64,000 nt of DNA from Salinirussus salinus (GTDB taxonomy: Archaea; Halobacteriota; Halobacteria; Halobacteriales; Haloarculaceae). Location of the stretch: positions 186,001-250,000 of the forward strand of contig NZ_WOWO01000002.1 in the NCBI RefSeq assembly GCF_009831455.1, written 5' to 3'. Below are positions 44,479 through 52,761 of the stretch, in pieces; position 1 is the stretch's first letter, and the number at the start of each line of letters is the position of its first letter. The notes beneath the pieces were generated by a model. The model was not told the DNA's origin and did no database searches. It saw nothing but the letters and a program-made list of their open reading frames with translations. The translations under genes and the position numbers were made by a program.

Positions 44479-46275
44479 ATGGACGACGAGACCGTCGACA
44501 CGGAGGACATCTCTGCCCGGCAGAAGCTCCGGGCGATCGTCGAGGTGGCCACCCACAGACCGCTGCTGTCCGTGGGGATCATCGTCTTCGGGGTGACGAC
44601 CGCGGCGCTGGAGGGCGTGGGCCTGGGGTTCATCCTCCCGATCATCCAGGTGGCCCAGGGGCAGGCCGAGCCGTCGGGGCTGGCCGCGCTGTTTGCGAGC
44701 TTCTACGACGCCATCGGCGTCCCGTTCACGCTGGAGTACATCATTGCCGGCGTCGGAGCCGTGCTCGCGGTGCGGTACGCCGCGGCCTTTGCCGTACAGT
44801 GGCTGCGGGGGATCCTTGAGGCCGTCTACGTGCGCCACCTCCGGGACGAGGCGTTCCGGAAGGGGCTGGACGCGCGGGTCTCCTACTTCGACCAGCAGGG
44901 TTCCGACGAGATCCTGAACGCGATCATCACCCAGACCCAGTACGCCGGGCGGGCGATCCAACGGACCGTCCGGGTGCTTGAACTCGTGCTCGTCGGAGGT
45001 GTGTACGTACTGATCGCGATGTACATCGCGCCCACGCTGACACTCGTGACGGGGATCGTGATGGGTGGGTTCGTGTTCGGGGTGCGTCGCGTGTTGGAGA
45101 GCGGGACCAGCGTGGGCAGCCGCGTCGCGGACGCGAACGAGCGCGTGCAGGAGGCTATCCAGGCCGGGATGCAGGGCATCCGCGACGTGAAGCTGTTCAA
45201 CATGGAGGAAGAGCTGTACAAGGAGTTCAAAGATTCGGTGGACCAATTTGTCCGGGGGACGATCGACCAGCGGCGAAACCAGTCTGTAATACGGAACGTG
45301 AATGATTTCGCGATCGCGGCGACAATCTTCGGCTTGATCTATCTCGGACTCCGGGTGTTCTCCCTGTCGCTTGGTAGCCTTGGCTTGTTCCTGTTTGCGA
45401 TGTTCCGGCTGGGTCCAAAAGTGAGCAACATGAACGACGTGTTCTACGGGCTAGAAGCAGACTTACCTCATCTCGTTCGAACGCAGCGGTTTACAGAACG
45501 GCTGGAAGCCCGGGCCGAGTCTTCGTCTGTTGACCGACCTATCGAGTCCGTCGACACGGTGGAATTCAATAATGTGTCGTTCAGTTACGAAACCAGTAAC
45601 GAGCAGGTTCTTGACGGAGTTTCATTCTCCGTCGATCGCGGGGAATTCATCGGCTTTGTAGGTCAGTCAGGGGCAGGAAAATCAACGATCGTCTCACTGC
45701 TAGCCCGGTTGTACGACCCAGACGAGGGTGAAATCTTGGCCAATGGAACACCGATAAAGGATTTCGACATCTCTGAGTGGCGTGACCGGGTCTCAGTCGT
45801 CCGGCAGGACCCGTTCGTGTTTAACGACACCCTCCGAACGAACATCACCATCGGGAACCGAGACGCGACACAAACCGACGTCGAACGCGTCGCCAAAATT
45901 GCACGTGTGACTGAGTTTCTGGACGAACTGCCAAATGGGTACGATACGATTCTGGGTGATAACGGGGTCCGGCTATCAGGCGGACAGCGCCAACGGGTAG
46001 CAATCGCTCGTGCCCTGCTGAAGGACGCCGACCTATTGATTCTAGACGAGGCAACAAGTGATCTGGATACCCATCTTGAAGAAGAAGTACACCAAGCTAT
46101 CGAGTCGATGGAGCGCAATTACGGAATGATTGGTATTGCTCATCGCCTGTCGACAGTGACGGGGGCAGATCAGATCATTACAATGAGTGACGGAAAGATC
46201 GTTGAACAGGGTTCACATGATGAATTGTTAAGTAAAGGCGGCCAATATGCGGGATTATATACATCTCAATCATAA
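44479..46275 (+). CDS. MsbA-like ABC exporter (fused TMD-NBD)
   Basis: A 598-residue half-exporter, probably a homodimer. Six membrane helices lie in the first 330 residues. The ATPase domain begins near 355: Walker A FVGQSGAGKSTIVSLL, signature VRLSGGQRQRVAIARAL, Walker B LLILDEATSDLDTH, and switch His in IGIAHRLSTV. It would flip lipid-linked oligosaccharide or another lipid. Base composition is GC-rich up to about residue 250 (about 45230) and then turns AT-rich with different codon use to the end, with no frame break. This suggests a recombination join inside the gene. Confidence 0.92.
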   Translation: MDDETVDTEDISARQKLRAIVEVATHRPLLSVGIIVFGVTTAALEGVGLGFILPIIQVAQGQAEPSGLAALFASFYDAIGVPFTLEYIIAGVGAVLAVRYAAAFAVQWLRGILEAVYVRHLRDEAFRKGLDARVSYFDQQGSDEILNAIITQTQYAGRAIQRTVRVLELVLVGGVYVLIAMYIAPTLTLVTGIVMGGFVFGVRRVLESGTSVGSRVADANERVQEAIQAGMQGIRDVKLFNMEEELYKEFKDSVDQFVRGTIDQRRNQSVIRNVNDFAIAATIFGLIYLGLRVFSLSLGSLGLFLFAMFRLGPKVSNMNDVFYGLEADLPHLVRTQRFTERLEARAESSSVDRPIESVDTVEFNNVSFSYETSNEQVLDGVSFSVDRGEFIGFVGQSGAGKSTIVSLLARLYDPDEGEILANGTPIKDFDISEWRDRVSVVRQDPFVFNDTLRTNITIGNRDATQTDVERVAKIARVTEFLDELPNGYDTILGDNGVRLSGGQRQRVAIARALLKDADLLILDEATSDLDTHLEEEVHQAIESMERNYGMIGIAHRLSTVTGADQIITMSDGKIVEQGSHDELLSKGGQYAGLYTSQS

Positions 46276-46353
46276 TCAAAAGTCAGAATTCAGCTATTCA
46301 TGTCTGTAGTATATAGAAATTCATATATTCACTCTCCACGATTATATCTGACT

Positions 46354-46366
46354 TTGTTGAAACCCT
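46354..46366 (+). repeat. Left 13-base inverted repeat (IS5-type end)
   Basis: TTGTTGAAACCCT at 46354-46366 is the exact reverse complement of 50709-50721. It lies 38 bases before the decayed transposase start and is typical of IS5-type terminal repeats. The span between the two copies is 4.3 kb, far longer than one IS. Confidence 0.5.
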
Positions 46367-46403
46367 TGCTGGGAAATATGACCAGTGATTATCGGGAGGT
46401 GAG

Positions 46404-47247
46404 ATGAACGCCCTCCCGAGATCGCGTCTTCTCCGGTACGTTGAGCGTGCTATGGTGCTGGCTCGACATGCTGTTCCACGGTTCTCAACCCGATACTCAC
46501 GGAAGCGACTTACACCCTGGCAACACGCCGTTCTGCTCTGCCTGAATATCAAAAATATTATAATTTACCGCGAACTTGTTGACGAACTCATCGAGACGTC
46601 GCGCATTCGAGACGCCCTTGACCTCGCTTCTGTTCCTGCACCCTCGACACTGTACGAAGCTTTCGACCGTTTGAAGATGGTCATTTGGCGGGTGCTGCTG
46701 AATGTTTACCTCGCGGACTTGCCGCTCAACGGTGGCACCGGTATTGATGCCTCCGGGGTTGAGCGAGCGCATACCTCAACTCACTACACTAAGCGAATGA
46801 ATCTCACCATCCAGCAATTGAAGCCGACGCTATTGGTCGATACAGCTACCGACGCCGTTCTCGAGATCCACGTAACGACGACACGATAACGCGATACACA
46901 TAGCGCATCACAGGTAGTGAAACGGAACGCAGCCTCCATCGGGGTGTTGATTGGTGATAAGGCATAAGATGACCAGAAGCCCCCGCATTTCGTCCGGCGT
47001 CACGACATCCGGCCACTCATTAAGCACCGTGAGTTCACATCTCTCTACAAGGCGCGGGATACTCGGCTGGTTAGCGAACTCTGTTCCAACGGAAATGCAC
47101 GAGACAGTCAATACGGCGGTCAAACAGAAATCCGGTATATTCGTTCAGTCACGTCTCTGGTGGAAGCAGCTCTGCGAGCTCGTCATCAAATGCATCGTTC
47201 ATAATCTGGACCGAGGTCTCGCCATTTCACATGGGGACGAATCTTGA
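46404..47247 (+). pseudogene. Decayed IS5-family transposase
   Basis: The first 161 residues read well: QHAVLLCLNIKN, PAPSTLYEAFDRLKM, the first catalytic Asp in GTGIDASGVERAHTSTHYTK, and LLVDTATDAVLEIHVTTTR. The next codon is TAA where Lys is expected. After that the match continues in pieces: LIGDKA-stop-DDQK around 46949-46980, then a frame change to RHDIRPLIKHREF, and finally FVQSRLWWKQLCELVIKCIV near the 3' end. So there are at least two stop codons, a frameshift and lost sequence. It cannot encode active transposase. Confidence 0.8.
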
Positions 47248-47276
47248 GGATTCCGAGAGGAACTAACTACTGAATA

Positions 47277-47285
47277 TAGAGGATG
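47277..47285. repeat. Target-site duplication, left copy
   Basis: TAGAGGATG directly before the element at 47286, matching 48265-48273. The intact pair shows the insertion is recent and unrearranged. Confidence 0.85.
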
Positions 47286-48264
47286 GGCCTTGTTTAGACG
47301 CCAGCGTTCAGCGGTCAGCCACCTCGATTGCGCGTTCGATGTTTCGCACCGCTGATTTCATGACAAGTTCGCGGAATTGACCGAACCACGTTCTCGCCCA
47401 CAGCGTCTCACCGTATCGCTGGCGTAAGCCGAAAAACACGGATTCAGCATTCGAACGCTGGTTATACGCCCGGTCGTGGATGAGTAAGTTTCTCGCCCAG
47501 CCTCGGAAACCTGGGCCGCGTTGCGGAATCAGCGGTGTGATACGTTCAGCACGCAACCTCTTGCGAATTGCTTCCCAGTCGTATCCTTTATCGGCCGCCA
47601 CAGCCGTCAACTCGTCGAGATTCCGCACCAATACCTGCAAACCGACCTGTGTATCATGCGGTTGTTTCATCGAACAGTGTATATCTAGGATCGCACTCGT
47701 TTCACAATCGACGAGCAGCGTGGTCTTCACCGCCTCGAACGTGTAGTCCGTCCGTTTTGCGTAGTGCTGGCTCGCTTGGACACGATCCACGCCGGTTGCG
47801 TCGATTGCTTGGACATCTCCGAGTTCGTACAGTTCAACCGACGCGTCGAGGATTGCTCGCCACTGCTTCATCGGAATCGTTTGCTTCCGCGCACAGATCG
47901 TGGAGAAGTGAGGGAGCGTCTCAACGGTTAGATCGAGTGATTCTGCAACTCCCGGCATTTCTCGCAGGACATCCATCAGCTTCCTGTAATCGTGGTTGAG
48001 ATACTCTTTGAGCCCCTGAACAGCGAGAATTACCCAGTCGGCATACCCTTCTCTTCCGGGTCGGTATGCCGGAGCTGGCTCGCCAGCGACGGCTTTTTTG
48101 GAGAGCGACGCAACCATCTCTGCGAAGCGGGAGGTCTTGGTTTGCACACCCAATCCGTCCCGCTTCACTTCCTAGTAGATTTGGTACTCTGTTAGAGCTA
48201 CTAGTTTGACGACACTAGTGGAACAATCTTCAGACTGATCAAGTCTCTCCGTCTAAACAAGGCC
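47286..48264 (-). mobile_element. Complete IS5-family (ISH1-like) insertion sequence, 979 bp
   Basis: The element is bounded by perfect 15-base inverted repeats GGCCTTGTTTAGACG at 47286-47300 and its reverse complement at 48250-48264. It is flanked by the 9-base duplication TAGAGGATG. It holds one intact transposase gene on the minus strand. Copy name not assigned. Confidence 0.92.
47308..48168 (-). CDS. IS5-family transposase
   Basis: A 286-residue DDE transposase, apparently intact. The catalytic acids are Asp in VQAIDATGVDRVQASQHYAK, Asp in AVAADKGYDWEAI, and Glu in YNQRSNAESVFFGLRQRYG. A helical N-terminal DNA-binding domain precedes them. It lies within the 979-bp element with 8-90 bases of non-coding sequence at each end. 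It should cut and rejoin the element ends in the host chromosome. Confidence 0.92.
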   Translation of the reverse strand: MKRDGLGVQTKTSRFAEMVASLSKKAVAGEPAPAYRPGREGYADWVILAVQGLKEYLNHDYRKLMDVLREMPGVAESLDLTVETLPHFSTICARKQTIPMKQWRAILDASVELYELGDVQAIDATGVDRVQASQHYAKRTDYTFEAVKTTLLVDCETSAILDIHCSMKQPHDTQVGLQVLVRNLDELTAVAADKGYDWEAIRKRLRAERITPLIPQRGPGFRGWARNLLIHDRAYNQRSNAESVFFGLRQRYGETLWARTWFGQFRELVMKSAVRNIERAIEVADR

Positions 48265-48273
48265 TAGAGGATG
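48265..48273. repeat. Target-site duplication, right copy
   Basis: TAGAGGATG directly after the element; second copy of 47277-47285. Confidence 0.85.
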
Positions 48274-48321
48274 TAATCAGCAGAGCGGTACAGCGAGGGC
48301 GCGTAGGTACAGCGTCAGGAG

Positions 48322-49245
48322 TTACCGATACCCGAGTGCTTCTAACCTTCCCTCAACCACCGAGTCGTCAGGCTCGTCTAAATTCTTCGGCGTGTTAGGG
48401 ACCACTTCCCGACGTTCAGCAGTGGGCAGTTCGTGCCACGGGACAGTAACAAGAGCGGGATGCCTGATCCCTCTTGGATGGCCGTATCCTCTAACTGGGA
48501 GCGGGGAAAGAGGCTCTCCGACCAAATTCCCATGATCCGCGGTGACCACTACTTTGCCCACCAGCTCGTTCTGCAAGCGGCGCACGGCCGGCTCTGTCAA
48601 GCGATAATTTTCCGCATATGCCTCCCACACCGTCGTCTTGTCAACGGGGCAGCGGAGGTTTTGCAATAGCGTCCAAATATCTTCACCGCCGCTCTTGAGG
48701 TCGCCAGAGCCGAATGAACGGCCAATTTCTCCGATGAAGGGGTAATGCGGCTGCATGAAGTGCACAATGAGTCGTTTGTTCGGATATTCTTCAGCGGCAG
48801 CACTGGCGACCTCAGCGACCGCCTCAGGCGGAACTGTTCCTAAATCATCGTTCCAATGCGTGGCATAGACGTTCTTCACGTCAAAAAATGTCTCCTCGGG
48901 GAGATCGCTGGTAAAAGGGTTCGCTGAGACATAGACGGCTTCCCAGAGCTGCTTGTCATGAAAGTTCATCTCCAGGAACTCCTTTGAATCACTACCTGCA
49001 GAAATAACGCTGTCCGTCTCGCCCTCAAGCGTTGATTCCTGTTGGAAAAGATCGAAGCGGCAGCCGTCAAGAATTACGAGTATATCCCAGTCGGCGGCAA
49101 TCACGTCAAATCCAGTATGAGAGCGCGACGACAACGACCTATTCACAGTGGCGCCAACTCGTCGTAGCTCTCCATAAATACGGCCAGGCTCGCTCAAGGC
49201 ACGGATTGCGGCCTCAATGGTGTATCTACGCCCCATCACTCCCAT
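48322..49245 (-). CDS. Alkaline-phosphatase-superfamily protein, glycan-island paralogue 1
   Basis: A 307-residue protein. The first metal Asp lies in WDILVILDGCRFDLFQ, a Ser/Thr-rich nucleophile-type loop follows (SVISAGSDSKEF), then RLIVHFMQPHYPFIG, and the metal pair in VVVTADHGNLVGEP. It ends VVEGRLEALGYR. The size is shorter than sulfatases. Likely a phosphatase or phospho/sulfo-transferase acting on glycans or glycolipids; no signal peptide is evident. The ATG at 49245 is about 27 bases from an AT-rich box (TACTAAAAG), which fits leaderless transcription. Composition is less GC-rich than the core genome. Confidence 0.8.
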   Translation of the reverse strand: MGVMGRRYTIEAAIRALSEPGRIYGELRRVGATVNRSLSSRSHTGFDVIAADWDILVILDGCRFDLFQQESTLEGETDSVISAGSDSKEFLEMNFHDKQLWEAVYVSANPFTSDLPEETFFDVKNVYATHWNDDLGTVPPEAVAEVASAAAEEYPNKRLIVHFMQPHYPFIGEIGRSFGSGDLKSGGEDIWTLLQNLRCPVDKTTVWEAYAENYRLTEPAVRRLQNELVGKVVVTADHGNLVGEPLSPLPVRGYGHPRGIRHPALVTVPWHELPTAERREVVPNTPKNLDEPDDSVVEGRLEALGYR

Positions 49246-49385
49246 ACACAACGACGCTTTCCTTAGCTTTTAGTATCTATAGCAAAATTGCTGTTTGACT
49301 GTCACGGCATGAGTCCAACAGCAGACGCAGCGATGTGTATTTTTGAGGTGTCTGCGTCGACGGTAATATCAGCCCCCGAGTCTTG

Positions 49386-49741
49386 TTACAGGTCCAACTG
49401 GTAATTTGCCTTCGCTTTATCTGGTGCAGGCGATGGCGGACCCGCCACTGTGAAGGTGGATCTTGTACCCTCAACACGGTATTCGTCGTATGCAACTGTG
49501 GATCCCTGTCCATTCACGATACGGAGTTGGAGCAAAAACGGGGTTCCCGAGATACCCGAAATGGCTACACTCGCGTTTGTTTCAGTCATTGCCCGCGGCT
49601 TCTTCGCAGTATATTGCAGATATAGGATATCCGGGGAATATAATCAGTGCTGAACCCGCTTTTGCCCATGTTAACCGTCTGCCCGCTGCCGCTTGATTGG
49701 GGCGTCACAGTCGTTGTTTGGTCGGCCTCTAAGCGGGCTGC
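49386..49741 (-). pseudogene. Decayed gene remnant A, unknown family
   Basis: One clean piece of 67 codons from ATG 49589 reads TNASVAISGISGTPFLLQLR and ends ANYQLDL. Upstream the sense shifts frame: ADQTTTVTPQSSGSGQTVN and GKSGFSTDYIP continue naturally into DILYLQYTAKKPRAM only after a one-base frame change. This points to a single former beta-rich protein broken by a frameshift. No function recognised. Confidence 0.5.
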
Positions 49742-49753
49742 CTATGTCGTTTC

Positions 49754-50146
49754 TTATGACACGGCGAACACTCCGATGGTGTAGTTGCTGTTGCTGTTAG
49801 CGTCCGTGACTGCTAACATCTCTTGCCAGACGGTGTAGGTGTCGAGAGCCTGCACTTGCGTATAGTCAAACCCGATCCCTTCATACTGCGATGCGACGTT
49901 CTTGAGATTTTGGGCCGTTGCGCTGGATGTCGACAGATCGGTTAAAACTGTGTACTGCAGAGTCTGTCCGCTGGGAATTAATACCCGCTCCTACTTGACG
50001 ACGGTCGGGCCAAAGACAGACCGGCCGTCATTCCCGGGCAAAAACGGGCTTGATGGGCGTTCCGTCCACGAGATGCCAGGAAGGTCGGGATACTGGTCCT
50101 CATATAACAAGCGGTTGTCGTTGTTGCTGCCGTTCTCAGCAATCAT
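49754..50146 (-). pseudogene. Decayed gene remnant B with in-frame stop
   Basis: From ATG 50146 the frame reads LLYEDQYPDLPGISWTERP and FLPGNDGRSVFGPTVVK, is cut by a TAG at 49991-49993, and continues in the same frame as IPSGQTLQYTVLTDLSTSSA, then YTIGVFAVS and a stop at 49754. The protein quality on both sides of the TAG suggests one interrupted gene. The family was not recognised; a viral or surface structural protein is possible. Confidence 0.5.
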
Positions 50147-50377
50147 CTACAAGCGCTCGTTGAACGGTAAAACCGTGTTTGCCGATGTCTGCACTAACGC
50201 TATAATCCTCAACAAAAGTATGAGACCCGGGGTCTGACTCGAAGCCGTTCCATTCGAGTAATTTGAAGTGACCACCCGTCTTGGAGGGGTGACATACTCG
50301 TGACCCCGTTAGCCGAAGCCTTGCGGCATTGAAAACCCATTCCTGAAGTTATTACTGTCGACGATGATCTGCTCGTA

Positions 50378-50650
50378 TCATCCCGAGTAATCCTCAAAGG
50401 TAGCCCGACCAATATCGGAATTGCCATTCCCTGTAACTTCAAATAAACTATCGCCCCGATACCAGATCGGATCCGCAACGAACGCCGCATTGTATTCGCT
50501 GACATCTCCTGAAATTAATACCGGATTTTCGATATACTGATGAGAGGTGACCTGATCGGCGGCCACCTTTCCAGATCGCGTTTGCGATGAAAACCCGTCA
50601 AGAGCTCCCTTGGCTTCTCCGATAACTGCATCCTCTGATGTGCCACTCAT
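50378..50650 (-). pseudogene. Truncated glycan-enzyme remnant (beta-propeller type)
   Basis: From ATG 50650 the frame reads ADQVTSHQYIENPVLISGDV, then YNAAFVADPIWYRGDSLFEV and GNGNSDIGRATFEDYSG before a stop. The NPVL...FVADP...F/YRGD pattern resembles the start of five-bladed propeller enzymes found in surface-glycan loci (GH43-like or inositol-phosphoceramide-transferase-like proteins). After the stop, short pieces such as YEQIIVDSNNFRNGFSMPQG read on in the same frame, so it is a nonsense-broken, truncated gene. Confidence 0.5.
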
Positions 50651-50708
50651 CCTACTCCAAGACTCGCGCTCTCTATTCAGCAAGACTGCTGCAACCTATC
50701 ATCTAAGG

Positions 50709-50721
50709 AGGGTTTCAACAA
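50709..50721 (-). repeat. Right 13-base inverted repeat (IS5-type end)
   Basis: AGGGTTTCAACAA, exact reverse complement of 46354-46366. No transposase gene lies next to this copy. Confidence 0.5.
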
Positions 50722-50800
50722 CGCTTTTCGACTCAAGAATCGGCTATAAGCGCACCAATCAGAACGGAACAAATATACCCTTGAGATGTTAGTTCGCACC

Positions 50801-51733
50801 ATGCGTGCTCCTCTCGTTTCGACAATCATCCCTACTTATAATAGACCCAATCAATTTGCTGAGGCTTTGGAGTCAGTCAATAGACAAACCTATGAAAACA
50901 TCGAAGTTGTGATAGTTGACGACGGCTCTGACAAGACCTACGCTAACCGCATAGCTTCAAATGCTCTCGATACGGACTCGTACATTATTTGTGAACACGA
51001 CACAAATCAAGGCGTTGCCGTAGCGAGAAATACAGGAATCAAAGATGCAAACGGCGAGTACATAGCATTTCTTGACGACGACGACGTTTGGAAAGAGTCA
51101 AAAATAGAGAAACAAATCGCCTCGTTAGAAAACGATGACCGCTCTTTCTGTTATACCTGGCTGAAAAGGGTAGACGAAGATGGAACTGTCACGGGAAGAT
51201 CGACCAAAACAAGTACAGGGATGGTTAGGACGGAGGTTCCTGATGGGGGATTTCCAGGCCCACCCGCAGTATGTGTTAAAAAAGACGTCTTTGATGATAT
51301 TGGATACTTCAATGAATCGCTCGATGTATTTGAAGATGTGGAATTTGGTCTGAGAATGGCGGACAATTATGAGTATTCATGTGTGCCTGATACATTAGTC
51401 GTCGCTAGCTCTGTGAATCACGTTTCTAGTGAGTATGTGATGAAAAAACAACAAGCAGTACAAAAAATACTCGATTGGCATACCCCTCTTCCCGAACGAT
51501 TTGGTCCCAAAGCGACCGAACGTTTCCGGTCAAGATTGTATCGCGGACTCGGGATAACTGCCCTCAAAGCTGGTGAGTACTCCATAGCTAGAAAAAGTCT
51601 TCATCGCTCGATACGCGAATATCCCTCGCAGCGGCAAGCCTACGTATATGCTTTAGCCGCACTGTGCGGTAAATTCACTCACAAACCATTGCTTTTTTTA
51701 AAACGAGCTGCATTCGACCAAAACAATAATTAA
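50801..51733 (+). CDS. GT2 family glycosyltransferase
   Basis: A 310-residue GT-A enzyme. Signatures: LVSTIIPTYNRPNQFAEALE, VIVDDGSDKTYANR, the metal motif EYIAFLDDDDVWKESKIEKQ, and the acceptor-side VFEDVEFGLRMADNYEYSC. The C-terminal 80 residues are helical and basic; no membrane helix was seen. It should move a nucleotide-sugar unit onto a lipid-linked glycan at the cytoplasmic face. The ATG at 50801 sits 27 bases after the centre of an AAATATAC box, fitting a leaderless start; ATG 50786 would add five residues. AT-rich codon use. Confidence 0.88.
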   Translation: MRAPLVSTIIPTYNRPNQFAEALESVNRQTYENIEVVIVDDGSDKTYANRIASNALDTDSYIICEHDTNQGVAVARNTGIKDANGEYIAFLDDDDVWKESKIEKQIASLENDDRSFCYTWLKRVDEDGTVTGRSTKTSTGMVRTEVPDGGFPGPPAVCVKKDVFDDIGYFNESLDVFEDVEFGLRMADNYEYSCVPDTLVVASSVNHVSSEYVMKKQQAVQKILDWHTPLPERFGPKATERFRSRLYRGLGITALKAGEYSIARKSLHRSIREYPSQRQAYVYALAALCGKFTHKPLLFLKRAAFDQNNN

Positions 51734-51844
51734 TTTCCATCATGAATTCTCGGGATATGGGGATGACACTTATCATATTACTGTTAGATTGGGGATAAAC
51801 GTACAAACTTAAGAAACGACACGTCCTAAAGGCCAAGCAAGTAG

Positions 51845-52759
51845 ATGAACGAAATAGATGAGGAGGTCGCTCTCGGCACAAAAGTCTTCAGCCGGCCCGG
51901 TGATTTATATCGCCTGATGGAATCAATTCCTTCTTGGATTTCACAAGTCTATATCGCTGATGACGGGAAAATGACTGAAGAAAAATTGGCCATATATAAT
52001 TCCAATTATGATTTTGAATTGACTGTTCTGGATCTTGAATACGATTTGGGGGTGGGTGCCGGGAGAAACGCCATAGTTGATGCGGTTACCGAAAATTTCA
52101 TTTTTATTGTTGACCCAGATCATCAACTGCCGCCGACAGTTTCATTACTTTACGAACAAATCAAAGATTCCCCCAGAATGGGAGGCATCGGCTCATTGAT
52201 CATAGAGCCCGAGAATGACAGACTATACTCCCAAGCTGCTGATTTCCGAGAGATTTCAACTAACGGGAGCCGGGAACTTGTCAGAGAAACGCACGGGATA
52301 GAAAGTAAAAAAAATATACGTATTGTGAAAGGCGCCCCACTTGTTGAATTCGACTTCATTCCACACGCGACACTATTCAGACGTGAATGTTTAGAAGAAC
52401 AAGCATGGGACGAGGCATTTCTCACTGAATATGAGCATACAGATTTTTTTCTTTCTCACTGGAAAAATACAGACTGGAAGTTCTCCATATCACCAAGCGT
52501 ACAAATGCTGCACTATCCGGGTGGAGACACGGAGTATTTGCTCAACCGCCAGGATCCAGAAAAGACCGCACACGGTAGGGAACATCTATTGAACAAGTGG
52601 GGATACAACAACATGACAACGACAGAGGGCAGATGGATTGAGGCAGGTTCCCTCGGATCGTTCTCAGATAATTTTGAAAGCGCGATTCAAGTTCTTCGAG
52701 AAGAAGGACCGATAGCGCTATTACAGCAAGTGCGACTATACTTATCAAACGACAGGTAA
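51845..52759 (+). CDS. GT-A (GT2-like) glycosyltransferase
   Basis: A 304-residue protein with a GT2-like core: FSRPGDLYRLMESIPSWISQ, VYIADDGKMTEEKL, VGAGRNAIVDAVTENFIFIV, and a metal motif DPDHQLPPTV in place of the standard DxD. Later blocks FDFIPHATLFRRECLE and AFLTEYEHTDFFLSHW resemble chondroitin-polymerase-type acceptor domains. No membrane helix. It lies 2 bases before the sulfatase-fold gene, so they are one operon. Sugar specificity unknown. Confidence 0.8.
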   Translation: MNEIDEEVALGTKVFSRPGDLYRLMESIPSWISQVYIADDGKMTEEKLAIYNSNYDFELTVLDLEYDLGVGAGRNAIVDAVTENFIFIVDPDHQLPPTVSLLYEQIKDSPRMGGIGSLIIEPENDRLYSQAADFREISTNGSRELVRETHGIESKKNIRIVKGAPLVEFDFIPHATLFRRECLEEQAWDEAFLTEYEHTDFFLSHWKNTDWKFSISPSVQMLHYPGGDTEYLLNRQDPEKTAHGREHLLNKWGYNNMTTTEGRWIEAGSLGSFSDNFESAIQVLREEGPIALLQQVRLYLSNDR

Positions 52760-52761
52760 GC

